The notes under the pieces are model-generated. The model saw only the letters and a list, made by a program, of their open reading frames with translations, made no database searches and had not been told where the DNA came from. A program made the position numbers and the translations under genes. Positions 11,887-23,520 of a stretch of DNA of 64,000 nucleotides are shown here, piece after piece (within the stretch, counting starts at the first letter, position 1; every line of letters begins with the position of its first letter). Origin of the DNA: Monodelphis domestica (taxonomy: Eukaryota > Chordata > Mammalia > Didelphimorphia > Didelphidae); the NCBI RefSeq assembly GCF_027887165.1, contig NC_077229.1, positions 344,453,380-344,517,379 on the forward strand, read 5' to 3'.

Positions 11887-12000
11887 TTAGAATGTCAAAC
11901 CAGAATTTTAGAGATGAAGAGGATCCTAGAGGTCATAAAATCCCATCTCTTCATCTTATAGAAGTGGGAACTGAGGAAGAGGAAGCGTAAATGCTGGAAG
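11887..12000 (+). repeat. CORE-type SINE fragment
   Basis: AGAATTTTAGAGATGAAGAG is shared almost exactly with the copy at 14287. It ends after GAACTGAGGAAGAGG. Confidence 0.5.
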
Positions 12001-12039
12001 AAGAAAGCTAAGTCAGCATAGTTAGCAACAGTAGATGAG

Positions 12040-13352
12040 AAAAGGAGTGAGCAGCTTTTGGAGACTTGATGTACAAAGTAAAAATAAAGGGCTAGATTAA
12101 AATATATTAAGCTTTAGCTCATGCAAAATAAAGAAAGCGTAACAATCATGACATCAGACAAAAATAAAGCTAAAATACATTTAGTTAAAAGAGATAAACA
12201 GAGGCATCTGGGTGGCTCAGTAGACTGAGAGCCAGGCCCAGAGATAGGAGGTCTTAGGTTCAAATTGATCTCAGATACTTCCTAGCTGTGTGACCCTGGG
12301 CAAGTCACTTAACCCCCACTGCTTAGCCCTTACCACTCTTCTACCTTGGAACCAATATACAGTATTTATACTAAGACCAAATGTAAGGGTTGTTGGTTTC
12401 TTTTTTTTTTTTAAGAGAAAGAGATAAACAGGGAAACTACATTATGTTTTAAAAGTTATTATAGATGATAAAGCATTATTAATATTAATCCCATATGCAT
12501 CAAATTTTCAATCATCCAAATTTTAAAAGGGAAAAGTAAATGAATCACAGGTAGAAATAGAGCAAAATTATAATAGTGAGGGACTTCAACCTTCATATAA
12601 ATATATATATATATAGCCATACAAAAAAAAATTTCTCTAAATCACTACCCAATAGAGAAATGCACATTAAAACAACTCTGAGATGTCATCTCACACCTAT
12701 CAGATTGACTAAAATGATAAAAGGGGAAAATGACAAATGTTAGAGGAATATGGAAATATGAGAACACATACTGTTGGTGGAACTGTGAACTGATTCAGCC
12801 ATATTGGACAGTAATCTGGAATTATGGCCAAAGAGTTACCAAACTGTGTATACTCTTTGATCCAGCAATATCACTGTTAGGTCTGTTTCCCAAGGAGATT
12901 AGAGGGAAAATAAAAGAATCTATGTTTCTAAAATATGTTTAACTGCTTTGTGGTGGCAAACAACTGGAAATTCGGGGGATGCCTAGTACTTGGGAAATGA
13001 CTAAACAAGTTGTGGCATATGATTGCATGCACAGTAAGAAATATGAGTAGGTTAATTTTTTAAAACCATTGAAAGACACGAAATTATGAAGCAAAATGAG
13101 CAGAACCAAGAGAATATTATATACAGCAAAATAAATATTGTTTAACAAATAACTGTGAATGTCCACCTCCAGAGAAAGAACTGAAAAATAAAAGCATGCT
13201 TGACATAGTTTTATATATACACATGTGTTTTCTGGTCAAATGATGGCTTCTCTAGTGAGAAGGTAATGAAGTAGGGAAGGATTTTCTCAATTTCTTAGTT
13301 CCAGGAACTTTAAGGTAATAAACAAACAAATTGGTTAATTAATAAAAAGAGA
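12040..13352 (+). mobile_element. Old LINE-1 with internal deletion, split by a SINE
   Basis: The left part (to 12201, then from 12432) resembles the ORF2 endonuclease region (AATCATGACATCAGACAAAA). From about 12640 it jumps to the ORF2 C terminus (TYCWWNCELIQPYW, LFDPAISLLGLFPKEIRG) and the 3' UTR. A SINE with its own target-site duplication sits at 12202-12417. Confidence 0.7.
12202..12417 (+). repeat. tRNA-derived marsupial SINE with target-site duplication
   Basis: It runs from GGCATCTGGGTGGCTCAG through GTTCAAATTGATCTCAG and TGTGACCCTGGGCAAGTCAC to a T/A-rich end. It is flanked by the 14-bp direct repeat AAAGAGATAAACAG at 12188-12201 and 12418-12431, so it is a clean insertion into the older LINE-1. 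Confidence 0.9.
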
Positions 13353-13359
13353 GAGATAC

Positions 13360-14285
13360 TCAGGGCATAGCACTACAGTTCCTCATCTAGACCAAAACCA
13401 CTGACAAATATCAACATTTGTTTGACAAAAATGATGGGGAAATTTGAAGTGGTAAACAAAAAGAACTCTACAGATTCATCCATCTCTAAGAAGTCAGCAC
13501 TTTATTCCATCAAAACAAAGTGCAACCCAAGCTTAGAGAAATGTAGGGGTTTGGGCTCAGCAGGAAAACATAAGTGATTCCCTTTTACATTGATAATAAC
13601 AACCCAAGTGGTTCGATGACCCTAAAAACTATTTATGGGCCAGAGACCTCTGGTGTATCTCAATTACTCAGTGCTAATGGAGTCACATTGATCCAGTGAT
13701 AAGAACATGAACTTGCAGAGATAGATTGAGTATTTCATAATGTTCTCAGCAGAACATCATCATCCAATGATGAAGCCAATGACCATAAACTTCAAGTTGA
13801 AATGAATCACTCTCTAGTCAAACTTCCAACTAAAGAAGAAGTATTAAACAGCATTAGGCTCCTTTTCTGTGGCAAAGTGCCTGGCATTGATTCCATCCCA
13901 TAAGATATCAATAAGACAGGGGGTCTATTGCTTATAGAGAAGTTGACTGAAATCTTCCATATTAGGTGGCAAGAGGAAGTTATCCCCAAAGAGATTAAGA
14001 ATGTCTCCATTGTCCATCTCTATAAAAGAAAAGGAAACAGGTCGTTCTGTGACAATCATCAAGATTGTCATAAGAAAAAGTCACAGTAACAAAAGGGAAA
14101 CATGAAATAGGCAAATATAGCAACAGCTTCATCACAAATATTCAAACTGCCTATTTGTGCCCAACCTGTGCTAAAATCATCAGAGCTCATATTGGACTGG
14201 TCAATCATAGGCAAACATTGTACCTTGATTCCACCATCATGATGTCTTTGGTCTCTTTGAGAACAAAGAATAAATAACAACTATA
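13360..14285 (+). mobile_element. RTE-like LINE: reverse-transcriptase part and zinc-finger tail
   Basis: One frame reads EVLNSIRLLFCGKVPGIDSI, then EKLTEIFHIRWQEEVIPKEI and VSIVHLYKRKGNRSFCDNH, the N-terminal fingers/palm part of a non-LTR reverse transcriptase (family form GKAPGxDxIP...LYKRKGxRxxCxNxRG). After an internal deletion, CPTCAKIIRAHIGLVNHRQT follows, the C2H2-type tail found at the end of this protein type. Stops break the frame. The clade is inferred as RTE-like. Confidence 0.6.
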
Positions 14286-14286
14286 G

Positions 14287-14475
14287 AATGTCACATCAGA
14301 ATTTTAGAGATGAAGAGGACCCTAGAAGTTATACAATCCCATTTCTTCATTATATTGAAGAGGAAACTGAGGCCCAGGAAGAAAAGATGCCTTCATTAAT
14401 ACCACAGAGCTAATAAGTGGCCAAGCTAGGATTTAACCTAGGTTTGATTCCCAGGACAAAACTTTTCACCCACAT
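14287..14475 (+). repeat. CORE-type SINE
   Basis: AGAATTTTAGAGATGAAGAG, then AAACTGAGGCCCAGGAAG and CCAAGCTAGGATTTAACCTA. It directly follows the RTE-like 3' end. Confidence 0.55.
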
Positions 14476-14769
14476 GCTGCCTTCAAATCTATATGGAGTA
14501 TGGGTGTTAGCACTGAAAGAATCTTAGCAACTCTCTAGGACAGTAGCCTCCAAACATTTCTTATTATAAATTTCATAAGGAAAAAAATTGGCCATGCAGG
14601 ACCAATATATGTAGATTTATTTATTTGTATTTATTAAGAATGAGGAGGGAGAGATGATGAGTACATTGCTGAGGGGGAAAAAAGAATGAGGAAGGAAATA
14701 TCCTATATATGATATGAATTATGGGAAAGATTAGAATCTTTAGGCTTGCCTCTTGACTCCCAAATATAA

Positions 14770-15415
14770 GGCACCACCATCCCCGCTCCTACCCAGGCTG
14801 GAAAACTAGATGTCATCTTAAACACTTGATTCTCTCAACTCCCATATCCAAATTTTTGCCAAGTTCTGTTTTTTCCTTCATAACATTTCTCATATGGTCC
14901 CCTCTTCTCTCTCCAGATACTACAACCATTCTGTCCAGGCCTTCACTACGTAATGCCTAGATTAATATAGTAGCCTTCTAGTTGATGTCCTTACTTCCAG
15001 CTTCTCCCTACTCCAGTCCATCCTCCACTCAATTGCCAAAATGATCTTCCTGAAGCACAGGTATGAACATGGAAGCCCCTCATTCAATCAAATCCAGTGG
15101 CTCCCTGTCACCTTCGAGATCAAATACAAATCCTTTGCTTGACACTCAAAATCCTTCATAACCGAGGCTCCTTCCTACATGTTCATTCTTATCCCTTAAT
15201 ACACACACACACACACACACAATTTTGCTGTCCAGTGACAATGGTCTCCTTGCTGTTCCTTGAACACTATATTCCATCTCCTATCTCCCTGCATTTTCAT
15301 TGGCTTCCCCCATGCCTAGAATTTTCTCTCCTCAGCTCCATTTTCTGATGTCTATGGCTTCATATAAGTCCCAATTAAAGTGATACTTTCTTTGAGAAAT
15401 TTTCCTGAACCTCCT
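14770..15415 (+). mobile_element. L2 LINE 3' part
   Basis: It has the L2 order of phrases: CTCCAGTCCATCCTCCACTC, AAAATGATCTTCCTGAAGCA, TCCAGTGGCTCCCTGTCACC, CTTCATAACC, then TTGCTGTTCCTTGAAC and CCCATGCCTAGAATTTTCTC. A (CA)n tract at 15200-15222 interrupts it. It is old and non-coding now. Confidence 0.75.
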
Positions 15416-15424
15416 TAATACTAA

Positions 15425-15560
15425 GGCCTTCAAGAATTGGAAACTGAAGGGATTTCCATCAATTGGGGAATGGCTGAACAAGTAATTGTAAATGACTTAA
15501 CTATTATTAACAATGCATGAATCCAAGACAACTCCAAAACTCATGATAAAAAAAAAAAAA
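15425..15560 (+). mobile_element. LINE-1 3' fragment
   Basis: AAGAATTGGAAACTGAAGGG and GGGGAATGGCTGAACAAG code the KNWKLKG and GEWLNK motifs of the LINE-1 ORF2 C terminus. It is short and ends in an A run. Confidence 0.6.
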
Positions 15561-15625
15561 GACGATATATTGCCATAGAAGGAATTGATGGAGTCTTAAT
15601 GAACATTGAATTATACCATTTTGAG

Positions 15626-15795
15626 GGGTGCAACTGGGTGGCTCAGTGGATCTAGAGCCAGGCCTAGAGACAGGAGGTCCTGGGTTCAAATCTGACCTCA
15701 GACACTTCCTATCTATGTGACCCTGAGCAAGTCATTTAGTCCCCATTGCCTAGCCCTTACCACTCTTCTGCCTTAGAATCAAATGAGATAATGTA
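15626..15795 (+). repeat. tRNA-derived marsupial SINE
   Basis: It has GGGTGGCTCAGTGGATCTAG, then CCTGGGTTCAAATCTGACCT and a TTACCACTCTTCTGCCTTAG body. Confidence 0.8.
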
Positions 15796-16023
15796 CAGGA
15801 AGAAGAACAGGTCGGGGTTTTGAGGATTACTCACAGTTGGAGAGAGAAATATGGATGATTGTCTAACAAAGGAGATTGAGGAGAACAAAGAATGAACAGT
15901 GTCAAGATGACGCAGAAAGGAGACAACAAGAATCCAGAAGTAAAGACTGGGAAAGTATCAAATGCTTCAAAGAGGGTAAGAAGAATGAAGATTGAGAAAA
16001 AGCCATTATATTAGGTACATAAG

Positions 16024-16227
16024 GGGGCAGCCAGATGGCTAAGTTAATTGAAAGTCAGGCTTAGAGACAAGAGGTCCTGGGTTCAAATCTGCCCTCAGAA
16101 ACTCCCTAGCTGTGTGACTCTAGACAAGTCACTTATTTCCACTGCCTAGGCTTTGCTGCTCTTCTTCCTTGGAACCAATACACAGTATTGATTCTAAGAT
16201 GGAAGGTAAGGTTGTTTTTTTTTTTAA
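16024..16227 (+). repeat. tRNA-derived marsupial SINE with target-site duplication
   Basis: It is a full body with box B (GGGTTCAAATC) and a T-rich/AAA end. It is flanked by AGGTACATAAG at 16013-16023 and 16228-16238. Confidence 0.85.
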
Positions 16228-16238
16228 AGGTACATAAG

Positions 16239-16945
16239 AAGGTTTTGAAAGAATGCATATCCTTTGATCCAGCAATACCACTATTGGGTTTTTATCCCAA
16301 AGAGATTTTTTAAAAATAGGAAGATTTTATTTGTACAAAAATATTTATAACTGTTCTTTTTGTGGTGACAAAAAAATAGAAAATGAGGGGATGTCCCCCC
16401 GTTGGTGAATGGCTGAAAAAAATGTGTTATATGATGATGGTGGAATACTATTGTGCTATAAGAAATTATGAATTGCTTGATTTCTGTAAGAACTGGAAAG
16501 ACCTCTCTGAACTGATACAGAGTGAAATGAGCAGAACCAGGAGCACATTGTACACAGTAACTAAAACATGGTGGGATGGTCAAATGTGATTCACTTTGCT
16601 ACTAAAAGTAATGCAATGATCCAGGACAACTCTGAGAAATTTATGAGAAAGAATGCAATTCACATCTAAAGAAAGAACTGAGGAAGTAGAAATGCTGGAA
16701 AAAACCATGATTTATTACTTTTTTATATGGGTATATAATTTAGGGGTTTTGTTTTTAAAAACTAATCTTAAAAAAATTAATAATATGGAAATATGATTTG
16801 AGTGATAATATACATATAACCCAGTGAAATTGCTTGTCAGTTCTGGGAGGGGGACAGGAAGAAGGGAGAGAGACAGAAAGAGTCATGTAACCATGGGAAA
16901 AAATTAAAAAATAAACATTATTGCACAATAGAAATTCAAAAATAA
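16239..16945 (+). mobile_element. LINE-1 ORF2 C terminus and 3' UTR
   Basis: One frame gives NEYCLISVRTGKTSLN-like and MRGCPPVGEWLKKMCYMMMV then EYYCAIRNYELLDFCKNW, the human LINE-1 'GCP...EWIKKMW...EYY..IKN' end. It finishes with a 3' UTR and A-rich tail. Confidence 0.75.
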
Positions 16946-16999
16946 AACAAAATAAAAGTGTATAAGAGATCAATGATAGTTCTGAAGAAAGAATTTGCA

Positions 17000-18400
17000 G
17001 TGAGGAGTCCAGAATAACAAAGAAGTATCCTTAGGAAACAGATAGGTTCAAGAATACAGGCAAGTTGTGGGGAGTGAGGAGAAATAATGTAATCATACCT
17101 TATTCTTAACACATCACACCAAAAAAAATGAAAAGCCTGGGAGTAGAGACTAGGAAGGGATCTTACTCAATAGTTACTACCTGCTCACCTAGTACAGCCA
17201 TAAAATTATGTGGTAGCAAGGAACAGAGATGCTGAGACTAGGGAGTAGGACCGGATTCTCTGCCTATTTTTAGTGCTTGGGATAGGCTATATCCTGAGGG
17301 GCCCACACCTAGGACAAGGAAAGGGATAGAGTAAGGGAGTTTCAAAGGGAAGGTATAATGGTGTGGCAGAAAAGTCATTAATGGGCCCTGGCACAGAAAA
17401 ATGAGGATGTGACTGATCTTCTAATAGGTTGGTCACACAGTTGAGTTGAGCCAATCTATGGCTTCCCAAGAGGCTCTGGCCCTGACTGTGTAGACCACTA
17501 GACTCTTCTTATAGCTATGAGTGAAAAATATATACTATCAATGTTTGTAAATTGAAAGGTGTTTCAAGAATTGTCCTAGTAGAAAACAAGGTTTGATTGG
17601 TTGTACCAGGAGACCTATTCAGCCCAATTTTCTAAACTTTTTTGGTTTGTTTATTTTTTCAGCAACATAAGTCAATTTTTGTTGAAAACTGAAGTATTAA
17701 TATATAACAATTCTTGGTATAATAACCGTTTTTTTTAAGAATTTTAAATCTGAACTCATCTACTCATTGGATCAAAATTAAAAATTAAAAAGGATGAATT
17801 TACACATAATTGAACTGGCTTGGGATGGATTTTCCACACCTTTTGGTTGACACCATAAGTTCATTGTAGAAGAGAATGATGCTTTTTAACATTTTGGAAG
17901 AAATATTGACCTAACTTTTTTTTTTTTAAGTACCCAAGTTACTGTCCGAAAAACAGTATTTTTTAAAATCATAAAAAAGAAACCTGTGTCTACTCAATAA
18001 CAAAATATGAAGAACTATTATTGGATCCTTTTTGTTTGTACTTCCATTGCATGCAATCACTTGTTTTGGACACAGGGCAACCAGTAAGAGTACCACAATA
18101 AAAAGGAATGCTGACAAAGCCATTCTATTTGAAAACAAATCTGTACAGAAACCAGCTAAAATAAACCTTTCAAAACAGTGTGCTGCTAGGACCCAGTCTG
18201 GCAGTCAGAATTATTCTTAAATTCAGTTCCAGGAAACTGGAAAAGGTTGGTCACATGTGATTATGACCAACAGGCTTCTGATAGTGGTCAGCGTTCACAA
18301 ATCTTGTATTTTTAGATTATTAAGTCACCTATAACATCTGAAGTTGAGAATATACCCCTCCCTCACAAGTTCATGCCATTGGAAAATTTGGCAAAATGCT
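17000..18400. other. Intergenic stretch without clear genes
   Basis: I see no exon with serpin or other family similarity and no clear repeat body. The only notable item is a 70-codon minus-strand frame at 18138-17926 with a signal-peptide-like start, described among the findings. Confidence 0.5.
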
Positions 18401-18404
18401 GTCA

Positions 18405-18621
18405 GTGCCTTTATTTAAATCCTTAATAAAGTGTACAAACACAGAACCAAGCACAGATTCCTGAAGCACTCCATCAGACTTTTTATTTTCTTAAAGTAGG
18501 TGTGGAACTTAAATGACTACTCATGGAGTACACAGAATTACCATTTCCAAGTTTACCTGAACCAGAACCAATTGGTTCTGGTTGAAATATCTCCATCCTT
18601 TTCTCAAGAACAGCATGGAAT
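18405..18621 (-). mobile_element. CR1/L3-like LINE relic, left part
   Basis: AACCAAGCACAGATTCCTGA and GCACTCCATCAGAC match the antisense of an ancient CR1-type reverse-transcriptase gene. The relic continues after the LINE-1 insertion at 25626. It is split exactly at the sequence antisense to the DFSKAFDKV motif. Confidence 0.5.
18560..18583. repeat. Perfect 24-bp palindrome
   Basis: The left half is AACCAGAACCAA and the right half is its exact reverse complement, with no spacer. It lies 40 bp from the target site of the full-length LINE-1. Confidence 0.9.
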
Positions 18622-18637
18622 GCTTTGCTAAAATCTT
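18622..18637. repeat. Target-site duplication, left copy
   Basis: GCTTTGCTAAAATCTT occurs here and again at 25610-25625, bracketing the LINE-1. Confidence 0.9.
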
Positions 18638-19249
18638 TTTTTAATTTGTTTTTTTTGTTGTTGTTTTTACAATACTCACTTTATTTCCCTCCCTCCCCTC
18701 CACCCACCCTTTCCTCAGCTGATGCACAATTTCATTGGGTATTACTTGTGTCCTTGATCAGAACCTATTTCAATGATGTTGTTTGCATTAGGATGTTCAT
18801 TTAGAGTCTACATTCCCAGCTATATCCCTTCCACCCATGTATTCAAGCAGTTGTGTCTCTTCAGTGTTTCTACTCCCACAGTTTTTCCTCTGAATGTAGA
18901 TAGTGGTTTTTCTTGTAGATTTCTCCAAGTTGTTCAGGATAACTGCATTGCCACTAATGGAGAGTCCATTACATTTGATCATACCACAGTGTATCAGACT
19001 CTGTGTACAATGTTCTCCTGGTTCTGCTCCTTTTGCTCTGCATCAATTTCTGGAGGTTGTTCCAGTCCCCATGGAATTCCTCCACTTTATTATTCCTTTG
19101 AGCAAAAGAGCATTCCATAATTTATTCAGCCATTCCCCAATTGAAGGGCATCTCCTCATTTTCCAATTTTTTGCCACCACAAAGATGTGCAGCTATGAAT
19201 ATTTTTGTACATGTCATTTTCCTTATTATCTCTTTGGGGTACAAACCCA

Positions 19250-22200
19250 GCTATGATCCAGCTATGGCTGGATCAAAGGGCAGACAGTCTTTTAGTGCCC
19301 TTTGGGCATAGTTCCAAATTGCCCTCCATTGGATCAATTCACAACTCCACCAGCAATGCATTAATGTCTCAACTTTGTCATACCCCCTCCAGCATTCATT
19401 ACTTTCCTTTGCTGTCATGTTAGCCAATCTGCTAGTTGTGCGGTGATACCTCAGAGTTGTTTTGATTTGAATTTCTCTAATTATTAGAGATTTAGAACAT
19501 TTTTTCATGTGCTCATTAATTGAGCTCATGTGCTCATTGATTTCTTCATCTGAAAATTGCCTATTATGTCCCTTGCCCATTTATCAATTGGAAAATGGCT
19601 TGATGTTTTGTACAACTGGTTTAGCTCTTTACAAATTTGAGTAATTAGACCTTTGTTAGAGGTTGTTATAATGAAGATTGTTTCCCAGTTTTTTGCTTCC
19701 CTTCTAATTCTGGATGCATTCGTTTTGTTTGTACAAAAACTTTTTTAATTTGATGTAATCAAAAGTATTGATTTTACATTTTGTGATTTTTTTTCTAGCT
19801 CTTGCTTGGTTTTAAAGTCTTTCCTTTCCCAAAAGTCTGACAAGTATACTATTCTGTGTTCACCTAATTTACTTATACTTTCCTTCTTTATATTCAGGTC
19901 ATTCACCCATTCTGAGTTTATCTTGGTGTAGGGTGTGAGATGTTGATCCAAACCCAATTTCTCCCATACTGTCTTCCAATTTTCCCAGCAGTTTTTATCA
20001 AATAATGGGTTTTGGTCCCCAAAACTGGGATCTTTGGGCTTATCCTAGACTGTCTTGCTGAGGTCACTTACCCCTAGTTTATTCCACTGATCTTCCTTTC
20101 TGTCCCTTAGCCAGTACCAAATTGTTTTGCTTTATAGTATAGTTTGAGATCTGAGACTGCAAGGCCACTTTCCTTTGTATTTTTTTCATGATTTTCCTGG
20201 ATATCCTTGATATTTTGTTCTTCCAAATGAACTTTGTTATGTTTTTTTCTAATTCAGTAAAAAAGTTTTTGGGTAGTTCAATGGGTATGGCACTAAATAA
20301 GTAAATTAATTTGGGTAGGATGGTCATTTTTATTATATTAGCTTGTCCTACCCATGAGCAATCAATGTTTCTCCAATTGTTTAGATCTAGTTTTAATTGT
20401 GTGGAGAGTGTTTTGTAGTTTGTTCATATAGTTCCTGTGTTTGTGTCAGCAGATAGATTTCTAATTATTTTATATTGTCTAGGGTGATTTTAAATGGAAT
20501 TTCTCTTTCTAATTCTTGCTGCTGAAATGGGTTAGAGATATATAGAAATGTTGATAACATGTGTGGGTTTATTTTGTATCCTGCAACTGCTAAAGTGTTG
20601 ATTATTTCCACTAGCTCTTTGGTTGATTCTCTAGAATTCTTTAAGTAGACCATCATATCATCTGCAAAGAGTGAGAGCTTGGTCTCCTCATTGCCAATTT
20701 TAATACCTTCAATTTCTTTTTCTTCTCTAATTGCTACTGCGAATGTTTCTAGTACAATGTTAAATAATAGAGGTGATAATGGGCATCCTTGTTTCACTCT
20801 TGATCTTATTGGGAAGGCTTCTAGTTTATCCCCATTGAAGATGATGTTTGCTGATGGTTTTAGATATATACTGTTTATTATTTTTAGTAAAGACCCTTCT
20901 TTTCCTATACTTTCTAATGTTTTCAATAGGAATGGGTGTTGTATTTTATCAAAGGCTTTTTCTGCATCTATTGAGATAATCATGTGATTTTTGTCAGTTT
21001 GCTTGTTAATATGGTCACTTATGTGGATGGTTTTCCTAATTGAACCATCCTCATATTCCTGATATGAATCCTACCTAGTCATAGTGAATAACCCTGTGAT
21101 GACTTGCTGGAGTCTTTTTGCTAGTTTCCTATTTCAGATTTTTGCACCTATACTCATTAGGGAAATTGGTCTATAGTTTTCTTTCTCTGTTTTTGACCTG
21201 CTTGGTTTTGGGATGTGTACCATATTTGTGTCATAAAATGAATTTGGTAGAACTCCTTCTTGGCTTATTCTGTCAAATAGTTTGTATAATATTGGGGTTA
21301 GTTGTTCTTTGAATGTTTGATAGAATTCATTTGTGAATCCATCTGGACCTGGGGATTTTTTTCTTAGGGAGTTCTTTGATGGCTTGTTCAATTTCTTTTT
21401 CTGATATGGGGTTGTTTAAGTAATCTGTTTCTTCCTCTGTTAGTCTAGGCAATTTATATTTTTGTAAGTATTCATCCATATCACCTAGATTGCCATATTT
21501 GTTGCCATATAATTGGGCATAATAGTTTTTAATGATTTCCTTAATTTCCTCTTTATTAGAGATGAGGTTTCCCTTTTCATCTTGGATACTGTCAATTTAG
21601 TTTTCTTCTTTCCTTTTTTTAATTTAGACTGATCAGTATTTTGTCTATTTTATTTGTTTTTTATTTGTTTTTTTATTTGTTATTTAGAAGTACCAACTTC
21701 TAGTCTTATTTATTAAATCAATAGTTCTTTGACTTTCAATTTTATTAATTTCTCCTTTGATTTTTAGGAACTCTAATTTAGTCTTCATCTGAGGATTTTT
21801 AATTTGTTCACTTTCTAGTTGTCTAATTTGCATGCCCAATTCATTGACCTCTGCTCTCCCTAATTTGTTAATATATGAACTCAAGGATGTAAATTTCCCC
21901 CTGAGTACTGCTTTGGCTGCATCCCATAGGTTTTGAAAGGATATCTTATCATTGTCATTTTCTTCAATGAAATTATTGTTTCTATGATTTGTTCTTTAAC
22001 TGGTTTGGGAGAATTGTATTGTTTAATTTCCAATTAATTTTTTATTTACCTCTCCATATACCGTTACTGATTATTATTTTCATTGCATTGTGATCTGAGA
22101 AGGTTGTGTTGATTATTTCTGCTCTTTTGCACTTCTTTGAAATGTTTTTATGCCCTAATACATGGTCAATTTTTGTGAATGTACCATGTGCTACCGAAAA

Positions 22201-22750
22201 GAAGGTGTATTCCTTTTTGTCCCTATTTATTTTTCTCCACATATCTATTAATTCTTATTTTTCTAAGATTTCATTCACTTCTTTTACCTCTTTCTTATTT
22301 ATTTTTTGGTTTGATTTATCTAGATCAGATAGAGGAAGGTTCAGGTATAGTTTCCACTAGTATAGTTTTTCTATCTATTTCATCCTTGAGCTCCTCTAGT
22401 TTCTCCTTTAGAAATTTGGATGCTATGCCATTTGGTGCATACATGTTGAGTACTGATATTTCCTCATTGTCTATACTGCCTTTTATCAGGATGTAATTAC
22501 CTTCCCTATCTCTTTTAACTAGATTTATTTTTACTTTGGCTTTGTCAGATATCATGATTGCGACTCCTGCCTTCTTTTATAGATTTGGCTTTCACCCTAT
22601 GCGTATCTACCTTCCTCATGTGTGTTTCTTGTATACATCATTTGTTAGGGTTTTGGATTCTAATCCACTCTGCTATTCGCTTGCATTTTATGGGTGAGTT
22701 CATTCCATTCACATTCAGAGTTATGATTACCAGCTATGTATTTCCCAGCA
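19250..22750 (-). pseudogene. LINE-1 ORF2 (endonuclease/reverse transcriptase), broken
   Basis: The order on the minus strand is: endonuclease with ITLNVNGMNSPIK and IQETHMRKVDTHRVK near 22600-22720; KRDREGNYILIKGSID near 22500; EYTFFSVAHGTFTKIDHVLG near 22170; reverse transcriptase with [16 protein letters not shown] near 21350, IISIDAEKAFDKIQHPF near 20970 and LSLFADDMMVYL near 20670; and the C terminus near 19300. Stops and frame changes divide it into about ten pieces. Confidence 0.88.
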
Positions 22751-23219
22751 TTTTGATTTCTACTCCTAGTCCTGCCTTTTCTTCTTTCACTATTTCCTTC
22801 TACACCAATGTTTGTTTTTAATCAGTCCCCCTAGTTCCCACCCTTATTTTACTTCCCTTTCTACCAGCCTCCCTTCTTATTCCCTCCCTTGTTTTCTTTG
22901 CAGTCTTTTTAAAACTACCCCCACCCTCTCCCTCCCTTCTATTGCTTCCCTCCCCACCAGTCCATTTGTTACCCTTCTACTCCCCTATAGGATGCGAATC
23001 TATTCTCTGCCCCAATGGATTGGATTGTTCTTCCCTCCTTGGGTCAATTTCAATGCACGTAAGAGTTGAGTATTTCCTGTCTCCAACCTCTTTACTCTTC
23101 CAGTATATTAATGTTCTCCCCCACCTCCCACCATGAGCTTCTTTGTGACATATAAATTTACACCCTTTTGTTTCTTTTCCCATTTCTTTTAGTATTAACC
23201 TCTTTTTTTAGCTTTAGTT

Positions 23220-23251
<32 letters not shown>

Positions 23252-23520
23252 GTATTTATGTATACATATATCTATATACCTATTTATGCCTTATTATTTC
23301 ATCCTATACAGTTTGTCACTGTTCCCTCTAAGTGTAATTCTTCTAGCTGCCCAGGTGATAACAACAGTTTTTAAGAGTTACCAATGACCTCTTTTCTTAT
23401 AGGGATACATATCATTTTAACTTATTGAGTCTCTTTAAAAATTTTGTTCTTGTTGTTTTGTTTTGTTTTTCTTTTTTCCCTCTTTTTTAATTACCTTTTG
23501 ATGATTCTCTCAAGTTCTAT
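22750..23520 (-). other. Purine-rich spacer between LINE-1 ORF1 and ORF2
   Basis: About 770 bp (G/A-rich on the minus strand) with a (TA)n tract at 23220-23246 lie where human LINE-1 has only a short spacer. The older plus-strand LINE-1 at 27977 has a comparable stretch (about 30230-30590). Confidence 0.6.

Noticed and set aside
12202-12417. tRNA gene-like boxes A and B here and in the other SINEs
   Set aside because: They belong to tRNA-derived SINE heads; no intact cloverleaf or independent tRNA gene is present.
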